The translations under genes were made by a program, and so were the position numbers. DNA of 64,000 nucleotides, taken from NCBI RefSeq assembly GCF_000620465.1, contig NZ_JIBE01000004.1, positions 1,178,001 to 1,242,000 of the forward strand, given 5' to 3'. This document shows positions 8,133-17,016 of this stretch, piece after piece. Source of the DNA: Ralstonia sp. UNC404CL21Col (lineage in GTDB: Bacteria; Pseudomonadota; Gammaproteobacteria; Burkholderiales; Burkholderiaceae). The notes under the pieces were generated by a model that did no database searches, had not been told where the DNA came from, and saw only the letters and a list, made by a program, of their open reading frames with translations. Positions within the stretch are counted from its first letter, which is position 1. Each line of letters opens with the position of its first letter.

Positions 8133-9161
8133 ATGTTGTTGAAAGTGGGCGATCTCGCCAAACGCTGCGGCCTCTCGGTGCGCATGCTGCATCACTACGA
8201 CACCATCGGCCTGCTCACGCCTTCGGCCCGCTCCGACAGCGGTTACCGGCTGTACGACAAGGCTGACGTCGCCCGCCTGCACAAGATCCAGGCGTTGCGG
8301 CGCTTCGGCATGTCGCTGGCCGATGTCGGGGCTTTCCTGGCCAATCCGGACATCCCCTTCACCACGATCGTGGAACGGCAGATTGCGATGCTCGATCAGC
8401 AGATCACGCAGGCTAGCGTGCTGCGCGATCGGCTGTCGCGGCTGCACGGCCAGCTCGTGCGCGAGGAGGAGCCCGAATTGACCGAGTGGCTCACAACCTT
8501 GGAATGGATGACCATGTACGACAAATATCTCTCGCAGGAAGAACGTGCCCGCGCCGAACGCATGGACGCCGATACCGCCCGTCATGCGCGGTGGGCGGCG
8601 CTGGTGTCGGCTGTGCAGGACGCGATGACGCGCCAGGTGGCATCACGCAGCAGCGAGGCGCAGGCCCTCGCCAGGCAATGGATGGCGCTGCTCGCGCAGG
8701 ACGCGGCGCTCGACCCGGTGCTCTCGGCCAAGCTGCACAAAATGCACATCAACGAACCGGCATTGCAGGAGCGCACCGGTATCAGCCTGGAGATGCTCGA
8801 CTTCATCATGGAGGCGGCCAACGAAACCAAGCTGGCGATCTACGCGAAGTATCTGTCGGCGCAGGAGCTGCAGTTCATGCGAGAGAACTTTGGCAAGCGC
8901 GCCAACGAGTGGCCGACCTTGATTGGAGAGGTGCGACAGCATCTGGCCAAGGGCACGCCGGCACATGCGCCTGCCATGCAGCAGCTTGCGCGGCATTGGA
9001 TCGAATTGTTCCGCTCCTATGCGGGAGACGATCCGCAGACGCAAGCGAAGGTGCGCCTGGCGATGGAGCAGGAGCCCGAACTATCCGCCAGCCCGTGGAT
9101 GGGCCCGGACCTGATCGCCTATGTGCGTGAGGCGATGGAAGGTTTGAAGGCCGCAGCGTAA
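8133..9161 (+). CDS. MerR-family regulator with TipAS-like C-terminal region
   Basis: 342 residues. The N-terminus is a textbook MerR winged helix: VGDLAKRCGLSVRMLHHYD followed by SGYRLYDKADV. A short coiled-coil dimerisation helix follows, and then a long C-terminal helical region of about 200 residues that contains repeated Gln/Leu/Glu helices of the TipAS drug-recognition type. TipAL-like proteins bind antibiotics or other hydrophobic ligands and activate their own or efflux promoters. ACAGGAGCC lies before the ATG. The upstream interval of about 200 bases is shared with the EAL-GGDEF gene. The ligand is unknown. Confidence 0.8.
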   Translation: MLLKVGDLAKRCGLSVRMLHHYDTIGLLTPSARSDSGYRLYDKADVARLHKIQALRRFGMSLADVGAFLANPDIPFTTIVERQIAMLDQQITQASVLRDRLSRLHGQLVREEEPELTEWLTTLEWMTMYDKYLSQEERARAERMDADTARHARWAALVSAVQDAMTRQVASRSSEAQALARQWMALLAQDAALDPVLSAKLHKMHINEPALQERTGISLEMLDFIMEAANETKLAIYAKYLSAQELQFMRENFGKRANEWPTLIGEVRQHLAKGTPAHAPAMQQLARHWIELFRSYAGDDPQTQAKVRLAMEQEPELSASPWMGPDLIAYVREAMEGLKAAA

Positions 9162-9263
9162 GCCACGGCTCGCGCAACCCCGGGCGTCTGCCGGTCACGC
9201 AGGCGCCTTGGGTGCGCGTTGTTGTGCGTGCAAGAGACCACCATCAGGCGCCAGCGTCTGGGC

Positions 9264-9563
9264 TCACACGCCGCAGATCGAACAGTGCTTTCCGCCGCAG
9301 ACATGGAGGACGCTGTTGCGGCGGCCAGAGCCACCCGCGCTGCCCGGCCCGGTGATTGGTTTGCCCGCCAACTGCTCATGCAGCGAACTGGGTTGCCAGC
9401 GTGAAACTGACTTCAATGCAACGCGCCCACCGGTCGGCATTGGCGCGGCGGGCGTGTCTTCGTCGCAGTAGGGGCAGGGTGTGGGCGCGTGCACTTTCGC
9501 AGCCGGAATCAGCCGTTCGAAAATGCCGTCGCAAGCGGTACAGCGGATGTCGTATAGCGGCAT
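9264..9563 (-). CDS. fmdB: FmdB-family zinc-ribbon protein
   Basis: 99 residues. The opening MPLYDIRCTACDGIFERLI is the FmdB signature, with a CxxC pair here and a second in PTPCPYCDED. A further cysteine cluster (CGGKHCSICGV) ends the protein. In Methylophilus methylotrophus, fmdB accompanies the formamidase gene fmdA and was proposed to be regulatory. Here it directly follows fmdA (66 bases), the same linkage. I start at the internal MPLYD methionine, because the four residues upstream are not part of the family. Its molecular function is not settled in the literature. Confidence 0.85.
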   Translation of the reverse strand: MPLYDIRCTACDGIFERLIPAAKVHAPTPCPYCDEDTPAAPMPTGGRVALKSVSRWQPSSLHEQLAGKPITGPGSAGGSGRRNSVLHVCGGKHCSICGV

Positions 9564-9629
9564 GCATGCCTCCATTGCTGCGCCGGCCGCAGCGGTGCCG
9601 CCATGGCCAGCGCGTATTGGCCATCAACG

Positions 9630-10811
9630 TCAAGCGGGCTTGCGGCCCCAGTGCGATTTGTCGTTCAGCATGCCCTTGGGGGTGATGTCCTGATCGAAGA
9701 TCGCCGTGGGAATCGACACCGTGCACGCGCAGTTCGGGATGTCCACGATGCCGCCGATGCGCCCCTCCACCGGCGCGGCCGTCAGCAGCATGTACGCCTG
9801 GCTGGCGGTGAAGCCAAAGTGCGTGAGGTAGTCGATGGCCTTCAGGCACGCCTGCCGATAGGCGACGGTGGCATCCAGGTAGTAGTTGGTGCCGTTTTCC
9901 ACGCTGATGCCCTCGAAGGTCAGCCATTGGTCGTAGCGCGGCTTGACGGGGCTGGGCATGAAGATCGGTGCGCTCAGGTTGTACTTCGCCATGCCGCCCT
10001 TGATGAGATCGAACCCGACGCGCGTGGCGCCGTCCATTTCGATGGCGCCGCAGAAGCCGATTTCGCCGTCGCCCTGCGAGAAATGCAGGTCGCCCATCGA
10101 GAAGCCGGCGCCCTTGACGTACACCGGGAAGAAGATGCGGGTGCCGATCGACAGGTCCTTGATGTCGGTGTTGCCGCCGTGCTCGCGTGGCGGCACCGTG
10201 CGCGCGGCCTCGCCGGCCATGCGATCGAATTCCGCGCCGGACACGCCGCGCAGCACGGCGGTACGCGGGTCGGGCGGCTGGGCCAGGCCCTTGGCGGCCA
10301 GCGGTGCTTCGCGGCGGTTCCATTCATCCAGCAGTTCGCGGGAGGGCAGGCAGCCCATCAGCCCCGGGTGCGTCAGGCCGGCCAGCCGGACGCCGGGAAT
10401 ATGGCGCGACGTGGCATAGACGCCTTTCAAGTCCCAGATGGCCTTGTCGGCATCGGGAAAGTAATCCGCCAGGAAGCCGCCGCCGTTGGATTTTGCGAAC
10501 ACGCCCGAAAAGCCGATTGGCGTAACGGGCTTGATGTCGAGCAGGTCCACCACCAGCAGGTCGCCCGGCTCCGCGCCTTCAATGTAGAAGGGCCCCGTGA
10601 GCGGATGCGCGCGGGTCAGGTCGACATTGCGCACGTCGTCGACCTTGTCGTCGTCGCGGATCTGCGCGTCGAGAAAATCCAGCGATTCGATGATGATCTC
10701 TTCGCCGGGCTTGACCTTGGAAAGGAACGGGATGTCCGGATGCCAGCGGTTGTGGCCGAGTTCGGCCTGCTCTGCCAGCGGCTTGCCGGGCTGGATCTTG
10801 AAATGCTGCAT
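9630..10811 (-). CDS. fmdA: Formamidase / acetamidase
   Basis: 393 residues across the whole acetamidase/formamidase family. It opens MQHFKIQPGKPLAEQAELGHNRWHP, has the segments GAEPGDLLVVDLLDI and HPGLMGCLPSRELL, and ends close to the usual length. The reaction is formamide plus water to formate and ammonia. GAGGAGAAACC precedes the ATG. It lies between amiE (25-base gap) and fmdB at the distal end of the urt operon, which fits intracellular hydrolysis of amides taken up by UrtABCDE. It is unrelated in fold to the nitrilase-type formamidase AmiF. Confidence 0.9.
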   Translation of the reverse strand: MQHFKIQPGKPLAEQAELGHNRWHPDIPFLSKVKPGEEIIIESLDFLDAQIRDDDKVDDVRNVDLTRAHPLTGPFYIEGAEPGDLLVVDLLDIKPVTPIGFSGVFAKSNGGGFLADYFPDADKAIWDLKGVYATSRHIPGVRLAGLTHPGLMGCLPSRELLDEWNRREAPLAAKGLAQPPDPRTAVLRGVSGAEFDRMAGEAARTVPPREHGGNTDIKDLSIGTRIFFPVYVKGAGFSMGDLHFSQGDGEIGFCGAIEMDGATRVGFDLIKGGMAKYNLSAPIFMPSPVKPRYDQWLTFEGISVENGTNYYLDATVAYRQACLKAIDYLTHFGFTASQAYMLLTAAPVEGRIGGIVDIPNCACTVSIPTAIFDQDITPKGMLNDKSHWGRKPA

Positions 10812-10836
10812 GGTGGTTTCTCCTCAGGAAGTGGCG

Positions 10837-11859
10837 TCAGGCGTGGGGGATGCCATCGATGGGGCATTCGGGCGTGCCGGCGGTGCGGCGGGTGAGGGCC
10901 TCGATCTGGGCGCGCGCGGCGGACGGATCGTTCACCCAGGTCTTGTAGAAATCGAAGGGGCAGGCGGCCACGCCTTCCGGTGCTTCGCCGGAGTTGATGG
11001 TGCCGGTGTAGCCGCGGTGCAGCAGCTTATAAAGATGGTTTTGCGATTGCAGGTGCTTGCGCGCATCGCGGATCAGCCCGACCGACAGCTCGGCGTACTG
11101 GATGCCCATCTCTTCGGTGCCGCATTCGCCCAGCGTGCGGCCGTCGAATCCGACGATGGCCGAATGCCCGAAATACGAATACACGCCGTCGAAGCCGGCC
11201 GCGTTCGCCACGGCCACGTAGACGTTGTTCATCCACGCCATGGCTTTGGACACCATCACCTGCTGCTCCTTGGCCGGATACATGTATCCCTGGCAGCGGA
11301 CGATCAGCTCGGCGCCCTTCATGGCGCAGTCGCGCCAGATCTCGGGGTAGTTGCCGTCGTCGCAGATGATCAGGCTGATCTTCAGGCCCTTGGGGCCTTC
11401 CGATACGTAGGTGCAGCCGCCGGGGTACCACCCCTCGAACGGGCACCACGGCATGATCTTGCGGTACTTCTGCACGATTTCACCCTGGTCGTTCATCAGG
11501 ATGAGCGTGTTGTAGGGTGCCTTGTTGGGGTGGTCTTCATGACGCTCGCCGGTGAGCGAGAACACGCCCCACACCTTCGCCTCGCGGCATGCCGCGGCAA
11601 AGATGGCGGTCTCGTCGCCGGGGATGGTGGCCGCCGTCTCGTACATCTCCGCAGCGTCGTACATGATCCCGTGCGTGGAGTATTCGGGAAACACCACGAG
11701 GTCCAGCCCCGGCAGACCTTGCTTCATGCCGACCAGCATCCGGCCGATGTTGCGCGCGTTCTCCAGCACCTCGGCGCGCGTGTGCAGGCGCGGCATCTTG
11801 TAGTTGACGACGGCCACGCCAACGCAGTCCTGGCTGCTTGAAATGTCCCCGTGACGCAT
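10837..11859 (-). CDS. amiE: Aliphatic amidase
   Basis: 340 residues beginning [20 protein letters not shown], nearly the start of Pseudomonas aeruginosa AmiE. The nitrilase-superfamily triad falls at the canonical AmiE positions: E59 (FPEYS), K134 (KYRKI) and C166 (ICDDGN). It hydrolyses short-chain amides such as acetamide and propionamide to the acid and ammonia. I use the ATG at 11859, which gives the conserved N-terminus; upstream in-frame codons overlap the end of the urtE intergenic region and are not conserved. Position between urtE and fmdA indicates co-transcription with the transporter. Regulation is probably by the neighbouring fused kinase and response regulator rather than AmiC/AmiR, which are absent here. 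Confidence 0.93.
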   Translation of the reverse strand: MRHGDISSSQDCVGVAVVNYKMPRLHTRAEVLENARNIGRMLVGMKQGLPGLDLVVFPEYSTHGIMYDAAEMYETAATIPGDETAIFAAACREAKVWGVFSLTGERHEDHPNKAPYNTLILMNDQGEIVQKYRKIMPWCPFEGWYPGGCTYVSEGPKGLKISLIICDDGNYPEIWRDCAMKGAELIVRCQGYMYPAKEQQVMVSKAMAWMNNVYVAVANAAGFDGVYSYFGHSAIVGFDGRTLGECGTEEMGIQYAELSVGLIRDARKHLQSQNHLYKLLHRGYTGTINSGEAPEGVAACPFDFYKTWVNDPSAARAQIEALTRRTAGTPECPIDGIPHA

Positions 11860-11884
11860 GCTTGCTCCTATGGTGTGAGGTGAG

Positions 11885-12574
11885 TCAAACCGAGAGGTAT
11901 CGGCTGATGGTGGCGGCATCGACCTTGTCGCGCGTTTCTTCGTAGACGAAGCGCCCTTTGTCGATGACGAGAAAGCGGTCGGCGATATCGAGGGTGAAGC
12001 TGAGCACCTGTTCCGACACGACGATGGTGAGCTGGCGCAGCTTGCGGATCTCCTTCAGCGCCCGCGCGATGTCCTTGATGATCGATGGCTGGATGCCCTC
12101 GGTCGGCTCGTCCAGCAGCAGCACCTTCGGGTTGGTGGCCAGTGCACGCGCAATGGCGAGCTGCTGCTGTTGGCCGCCCGACAGGTTCCCGCTCTTGCGC
12201 CCGCGCATGTCGTACAGCACGGGAAACAGCGCATACAGTTCGTCCGGCACGCGCCCGCCTGCGGAGGCCGGCAGGCCGGTCTGGATGTTCTCCAGCACCG
12301 TCATGCTCGAGAACATCATGCGGCCCTGCGGTACGTAAGCGATGCCGCGCGCCACGCGCTGGAACGAGGGCAGGGCCGTCAGTTCCTGGCCGTCGATCGA
12401 CACGCTGCCCGAGCGCGTCGGAAGAATGCCCATCAGGGTCTTGAACAGCGTGGTCTTGCCCATGCCGTTGCGGCCCATCACGGCCACGATCTCCTGCGGC
12501 GCCACTTGCAGGTTGAGGGCATGGAGCACCTGGCTCTGGCCGTATCCGGAAACGAGGTCGGTCACGTTGAACAT
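11885..12574 (-). CDS. urtE: Urea/amide ABC transporter ATPase UrtE
   Basis: 229 residues, LivF-type ABC ATPase. Walker A is GRNGMGKTT, the signature is [15 protein letters not shown], and Walker B is VLLLDEP followed by TEGIQPSII, the motif typical of UrtE. It powers the UrtBC permease together with UrtD. It lies 15 bases after urtD and 25 before amiE. In amide-utilising relatives this clade is also called the Fmd transporter. Confidence 0.9.
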   Translation of the reverse strand: MFNVTDLVSGYGQSQVLHALNLQVAPQEIVAVMGRNGMGKTTLFKTLMGILPTRSGSVSIDGQELTALPSFQRVARGIAYVPQGRMMFSSMTVLENIQTGLPASAGGRVPDELYALFPVLYDMRGRKSGNLSGGQQQQLAIARALATNPKVLLLDEPTEGIQPSIIKDIARALKEIRKLRQLTIVVSEQVLSFTLDIADRFLVIDKGRFVYEETRDKVDAATISRYLSV

Positions 12575-12589
12575 GTGCGGCTCCGGGGC

Positions 12590-13351
12590 TCAATGGCCCA
12601 GATAGACTTCAATGACTTTCGGGTCGGCCTGCACCGCATCCATGCTGCCTTCGGCCAGCACCTTGCCCTGGTGCAGCACGGTCACGCGGTGGGCGATGCT
12701 CTTGACGAACTCCATGTCGTGTTCGATGACGAGCACCGAGCGCCCCTGGCTGATGCGGCCGAGCAGCTCCGCTGTCTTCTCGCGTTCCGACACGCTCATG
12801 CCGGCCACGGGTTCATCGAGCATCACGAGTTCCGGCTCCTGCATGAGCAGCATGCCGATCTCCAGCCACTGCTTTTGCCCGTGCGAGAGCAGGTCCGCCT
12901 GCTGGTGCAGCAGCTCGTGCAGGAAGATGTCGCGGGCCACGGCTTCCACGCGTTCCACCACGTCGGGCGTGCGCCGGAACGCGAGTGCGCCGAGCACCTT
13001 GCGCCCGCGCGGAAACGACATCTCCAGGTTCTCGAACACGGTCAGGTTTTCGTAGATGGACGGTGTCTGGAACTTGCGGCCGACGCCCGAGCGCACGATG
13101 TCGTGCTCGCGCATCTTTGTCAGCTCCAGGTTGTTGAAGCGGATGCTGCCGGAGGTGGCGCGCGTCTTTCCGCAGATCAGGTCCAGCACCGTGGTCTTGC
13201 CCGCGCCGTTGGGGCCGATCACCACGCGCACTTCGTTGCGGTCGACATACAGGTTCAGGCTGTCGACCGCCTTGAAGCCATCGAACGACACCGTCAGGTC
13301 TTCGATCGCCAGCACGGGCTTGGGCATTTCCACGCCGATCGGTTGGGTCAT
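12590..13351 (-). CDS. urtD: Urea/amide ABC transporter ATPase UrtD
   Basis: 253 residues, LivG-type ABC ATPase. Walker A is GPNGAGKTT. The signature is the UrtD-specific LSHGQKQWLEIGMLL, directly followed by LVMLDEPVAGM. It starts at the ATG at 13351 (MTQPIGVEMPKPVLAIEDL). An open frame extends much further upstream but that is the shadow of urtC. The 14-base gap to urtC and the shared strand show one operon. Confidence 0.9.
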   Translation of the reverse strand: MTQPIGVEMPKPVLAIEDLTVSFDGFKAVDSLNLYVDRNEVRVVIGPNGAGKTTVLDLICGKTRATSGSIRFNNLELTKMREHDIVRSGVGRKFQTPSIYENLTVFENLEMSFPRGRKVLGALAFRRTPDVVERVEAVARDIFLHELLHQQADLLSHGQKQWLEIGMLLMQEPELVMLDEPVAGMSVSEREKTAELLGRISQGRSVLVIEHDMEFVKSIAHRVTVLHQGKVLAEGSMDAVQADPKVIEVYLGH

Positions 13352-13365
13352 GGTGGTCTCCGGGT

Positions 13366-14502
13366 TTAGCCTTGTGCGGTGGCGCCGGGCGCCGGTTTTG
13401 CCGCCGCGCGGCGGCCTTGCAGCAGCCGTGCGATCCATTTGCGGCCGTGGCTGTCGTACAGGCCGGCCAGGCCGTTGGGGAAGTACATGACCACGGCGAT
13501 GAACAGGCCGCCCATCAGGAACAGCCACAGTTGCGGGAAGGACTCGGAGAAATACGTCTTGCCGAAATTGACGAGCAGCGTGCCGTACACCGCGCCCAGC
13601 AGCGAGAGGCGTCCGCCGACCGCGGCATAGATCACCATCTCGATCGAGGGCACGATGCCGACGAACGACGGCGACATGAAGCCCACCTGCAGCGTGAACA
13701 TCGCCCCGCCGATGGCCGACATGGCCGCCGCCACGCAGAACACGAACACCTTGAAGCTGGCGACGTCGTAACCGGAGAAGCGCACGCGCTCTTCCTTGTC
13801 GCGCATTGCCATCAGCAGGCGGCCGAGTTTGGAGCGCAGGATGAAGCGGCCGAGCACGATGCAGCCCACCAGCAGGCCGGCGGTGACGAAGTACAGGATC
13901 AGCTTGGCGGAGTCGGTGCGGATGTCCCAGCCGAGCAGCGTCTTCAGGTCGGTGATGCCGTTGACGCCGCCCGTCCAGCCCTGCTGCCCGATGATGAGGA
14001 TCGACAGGATCGCCGCGATGGCCTGCGTGACGATGGAGAAATACACATCGCCCACCCGCCGCTTGAACATGGCGATGCCGATCAGCAACGCAAGCAGCGT
14101 GGGCACCAGCACCACTGCAACCACCGCGAAGCCGAAGTGGCGGAACGGCTCCCAGAACAGCGGCAGGGCGGTCAACTGGTTCCAATCCATGAAGTCGGGA
14201 ATGCCGGGCGTCGACTGGATCTTGGTGCTGACCGGGTCGGAGGCTTCCAGCTTGAGGAACATCGCCATGCAATAGCCGCCGAGCCCGAAGAACACGCCCT
14301 GGCCGAGGCTCAGGATGCCGCCGTAGCCCCAGCACAGCACCAGGCCCACGGCCACGAAGGCGTAGCTGAGGTACTTGCCGATCAGGTTCAGGCGGAACAC
14401 GTCAAACGCCAGCGGCATGACGACGAAGATGACGGCGCAGAGTACGGCCAGGCCGAGCCAGTCGCGCCTGCGCTCTAGCCATGAATGAAGCGTGGGGTTC
14501 AT
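13366..14502 (-). CDS. urtC: Urea/amide ABC transporter permease UrtC
   Basis: 378 residues, LivM-type permease with about ten hydrophobic helices. A typical segment is AVGLVLCWGYGGILSLGQGVFFGLGGYCMAMFL (read in parts), and the EAA-like loop is LGRLLMAMRDKEERVRFSGYD. It forms the membrane channel with UrtB. AAGGAGTCCCAC precedes the start, and urtB ends ten bases upstream. The C-terminus has a basic, Ala/Pro-rich tail. Confidence 0.9.
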   Translation of the reverse strand: MNPTLHSWLERRRDWLGLAVLCAVIFVVMPLAFDVFRLNLIGKYLSYAFVAVGLVLCWGYGGILSLGQGVFFGLGGYCMAMFLKLEASDPVSTKIQSTPGIPDFMDWNQLTALPLFWEPFRHFGFAVVAVVLVPTLLALLIGIAMFKRRVGDVYFSIVTQAIAAILSILIIGQQGWTGGVNGITDLKTLLGWDIRTDSAKLILYFVTAGLLVGCIVLGRFILRSKLGRLLMAMRDKEERVRFSGYDVASFKVFVFCVAAAMSAIGGAMFTLQVGFMSPSFVGIVPSIEMVIYAAVGGRLSLLGAVYGTLLVNFGKTYFSESFPQLWLFLMGGLFIAVVMYFPNGLAGLYDSHGRKWIARLLQGRRAAAKPAPGATAQG

Positions 14503-14512
14503 GTGGGACTCC

Positions 14513-15430
14513 TTATTTGCGGACCTTGACCGAGAACAGCCCCTGGGGCCGCATCATCAGGATCAGGATCACGGCCGAGAGCGTCAGCACCTTCGCCATC
14601 GAGCCTGTGAGGAAGAACTCGGTGGTCGATTGCGTCTGGGCGATGGTGAAAGCCGACGCGATGGTGCCCAGCAGGCTTTGCGCGCCGCCGAACACCACCA
14701 CCAGGAAGGTGTCGACGATATACAGCGACCCTGAAGTCGGGCCGGTCGAACCGATGGTGGTAAATGCGGCGCCCGCCACCCCCGCCACGCCGCAACCCAG
14801 TGCGAAGGTCATGCGGTCGACGCGCCGCGTGTCGATGCCGACCGCACCGCTCATCACGCGGTTCTGCACCGTGGCACGCACCTGCAGACCCCAGCGCGAG
14901 CGGAACAGCAGGAGGAACAGCGCACCGGTCAGCAGCGTGGTCAGCGCCATCACGAACAGGCCGTTGATCGGGATATCGATGCCGCCGCCGGGCGAGAACG
15001 ATCCCATCAGCCAGTCGGGCAGCGCGGGGCTGACTTCCTTGGCGCCAAAGATGGAGCGGAAGGCTTGCTGCATGGCAAGGCTCAGGCCCCAGGTGGCGAG
15101 CAGCGTGTCGAGCGGGCGGTTGTAAAGCCGCGAGATCATCAGCCGCTCGACTGCGTAACCGATGGCCGCTGCCAGGACGAACGACAGCACCACGGCCGCG
15201 AAGAAGTAGTAAGGCTGCAGTGCCGGCGCGTAGCTGGCGGTGAGCGTCGACAGCAGGTACGTGGTGTAGGCGCCGATGGTGAGGAACTCGCCATGGGCCA
15301 TGTTGATCACGCCCATCTGCCCAAAGATGATGGCCAGGCCCAGTGCCATCAGCAGCAGCACGCAGAAGAACGACAGGCCGTTGAAGCCCTGCATGGCGAA
15401 GATCGCCCCGAATTCCGACAACGAGGTCAT
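14513..15430 (-). CDS. urtB: Urea/amide ABC transporter permease UrtB
   Basis: 305 residues, LivH-type permease. The conserved GLAIIFGQMGVINMAHGEFLTIGAY segment (the hallmark region of the family) lies near the N-terminus, and VRATVQNRVMSGAVGIDTRRVDR is the ATPase-contact loop. I start at MTSLSEFG (15430), because earlier in-frame codons add an unrelated N-terminus. There is an 87-base gap to urtA, which is often where periplasmic binding-protein mRNA is differentially processed. Confidence 0.9.
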   Translation of the reverse strand: MTSLSEFGAIFAMQGFNGLSFFCVLLLMALGLAIIFGQMGVINMAHGEFLTIGAYTTYLLSTLTASYAPALQPYYFFAAVVLSFVLAAAIGYAVERLMISRLYNRPLDTLLATWGLSLAMQQAFRSIFGAKEVSPALPDWLMGSFSPGGGIDIPINGLFVMALTTLLTGALFLLLFRSRWGLQVRATVQNRVMSGAVGIDTRRVDRMTFALGCGVAGVAGAAFTTIGSTGPTSGSLYIVDTFLVVVFGGAQSLLGTIASAFTIAQTQSTTEFFLTGSMAKVLTLSAVILILMMRPQGLFSVKVRK

Positions 15431-15517
15431 GGCGGCTCCACGAAGACGATGGATGCGGTGGGAAGCGGTCCGTCCGGCTTGCAAACCCTGCAGCGGCCGG
15501 ACCGCGTCTGCGGCGGG

Positions 15518-16753
15518 TTACTGGTAGCCCTTCGGGAACGGATTCGGTTCGATCAGACCGGACTCGTAGACCACCTTGAACTGGCCGTCCGTCTGCACTT
15601 GCCCAATGCGCGTCTTGCTCCACAGGTGGTGGTTGGCGTGCACCTTCACGTAGCCTTCCGGCGCGGTGTTCAGCTCGATGCCGGGCGAGGCCGCGACCAC
15701 CTTGTCGACGTCAAAACTGCCGGCCTTTTCCACCGCCGCCTTCCACAGCCACGGGCCGAGGTAAGCCGCCTGCGTGACGTCGCCGATGACGGCCTTGGCG
15801 CCATACTTGGCCTTGAAGGCCTCGACGAATTTCTTGTTGTTGGGGTTGTCCAGGCTCTGGAAGTACTTCATGGAGGCGTAGAAGCCGGCCATGTTCTCGC
15901 CGCCGATACCGAGCAGTTCATCCTCGGTGACGGACAGCGTCAGCAGTGTCTGCTTGTCGGCGGTCACGCCCGCCGCCTTCATCTGCTTGTAGAAGGCCAC
16001 GTTGGAACCGCCCACCACGGCAGCAAAAATCACGTCGGGCTTCTTCAGCTTCATCTTGTTGATCAGCGAGCCGAACTGCGTGTTGCCCAGCGGGTAGTAC
16101 TCCTCGCCGACCACCTCGCCGTGCAGCACGTTTTCGATGTGCTTGCGCGCGATCTTCATCGACGTGCGCGGCCAGATGTAATCGGAGCCGACCAGGTAGA
16201 ACGTCTTGGCCTTCTTCTCCTTGGCCACCCAATCCAGCCCGGCCAGGATCTGCTGCGTGGCTTCCTGCCCGGTGTAGATCACGTTCTTGGATTGCTCGAG
16301 GCCCTCGTAGAACGTGGGGTAGTACAGCAGCCCGTTGTCTTTCTCGAACACCGGCAGCACGGCCTTGCGCGAGGCCGAAGTCCAGCAGCCGAACACGGTG
16401 GCGACACGGTCAGCTTCGAGCAGCTTCTTCGCCTTCTCGGCAAAGGTCGGCCAATCCGATGCACCGTCCTCCTGGATGATCTTGATCTTGCGCCCCAGCA
16501 CGCCGCCCGCGGCGTTGATCTGGTCTATGGCCAGGCGCTCTGCCTGGATCGACCCGGTCTCGCTGATCGCCATGGTGCCGGTGGCCGAATGCAGTTGGCC
16601 CACGGTGACCTCGGTGTCGGTCACGGCAAGCTTGGTGGCATTGACCTTGGCGGTCGGGTACGACTGCGCGAGCGCGGCGAGCGGCGCCGCCAGCAGAGGC
16701 GTGACGGCAAGACACAAGGCGAGGCGCCGAAGGCGCGAGGGGTGGCGTGACAT
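15518..16753 (-). CDS. urtA: Urea/short-chain amide ABC transporter substrate-binding protein
   Basis: 411 residues. A Sec signal (MSRHPSRLRRLALCLAVTP, ending at an ALAQ site) delivers it to the periplasm. The mature part shows the Peripla_BP_6/UrtA features: VTVGQLHSATGTMAISETGS, AERLAIDQINAAGGVLGRKI and a VFGCWTSASRKAVLP segment that lines the urea/amide pocket. GGGAGAAACC precedes the ATG at 16753. It is the first gene of the operon urtABCDE-amiE-fmdA-fmdB. No urease genes are present in the window and two amidases follow, so the physiological substrate may be acetamide or formamide rather than urea (inference). Confidence 0.9.
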   Translation of the reverse strand: MSRHPSRLRRLALCLAVTPLLAAPLAALAQSYPTAKVNATKLAVTDTEVTVGQLHSATGTMAISETGSIQAERLAIDQINAAGGVLGRKIKIIQEDGASDWPTFAEKAKKLLEADRVATVFGCWTSASRKAVLPVFEKDNGLLYYPTFYEGLEQSKNVIYTGQEATQQILAGLDWVAKEKKAKTFYLVGSDYIWPRTSMKIARKHIENVLHGEVVGEEYYPLGNTQFGSLINKMKLKKPDVIFAAVVGGSNVAFYKQMKAAGVTADKQTLLTLSVTEDELLGIGGENMAGFYASMKYFQSLDNPNNKKFVEAFKAKYGAKAVIGDVTQAAYLGPWLWKAAVEKAGSFDVDKVVAASPGIELNTAPEGYVKVHANHHLWSKTRIGQVQTDGQFKVVYESGLIEPNPFPKGYQ

Positions 16754-16834
16754 CGTGGTTTCTCCCGGTTGCGGATGGTGGTCGTTGTGAACAGGCATGG
16801 AGGCAAGCCTAGGCGGGGGCCCCGATTGCCGGAA

Positions 16835-16850
16835 TACGTCAACCGACGTA
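16835..16850. promoter_or_regulatory. Candidate operator between urtA and the kinase fusion
   Basis: TACGTC-aacc-GACGTA is a perfect 6-bp inverted repeat with a 4-base spacer, 82-97 bases upstream of the urtA start. Dimeric LuxR-type response regulators bind sites of this shape, and one is encoded at 20396-21382. Function is inferred from position and symmetry only. Confidence 0.4.
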
Positions 16851-16933
16851 CAGCGCAGCCGCATTGCACGGCGCAGCCATCCGCAATCAAGAACACAGCG
16901 ACATCACAGGGGTGAACCGGCCGAGTGCGAGGG

Positions 16934-16949
16934 CGGAACGGAACTTGCA
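16934..16949 (+). promoter_or_regulatory. Sigma-54-type promoter match upstream of the permease-kinase gene
   Basis: CGGAACGGAACTTGCA matches the -24/-12 consensus TGGCACG-N4-TTGCW at all but two fixed positions. The essential GG (16935-16936) and GC (16947-16948) are separated by exactly ten bases. Transcription would start near 16960, giving a leader of about 57 bases before the start codon at 17017. Nitrogen-linked RpoN control would suit an amide-scavenging locus. No enhancer-binding site was recognised. Confidence 0.45.
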
Positions 16950-17016
16950 TCGCCCGCCGCGCCTACTCGCCTAGAGCACGAAGCTCAGGCGCGGTTCACC
17001 GAAACGGGGAGCGTTC

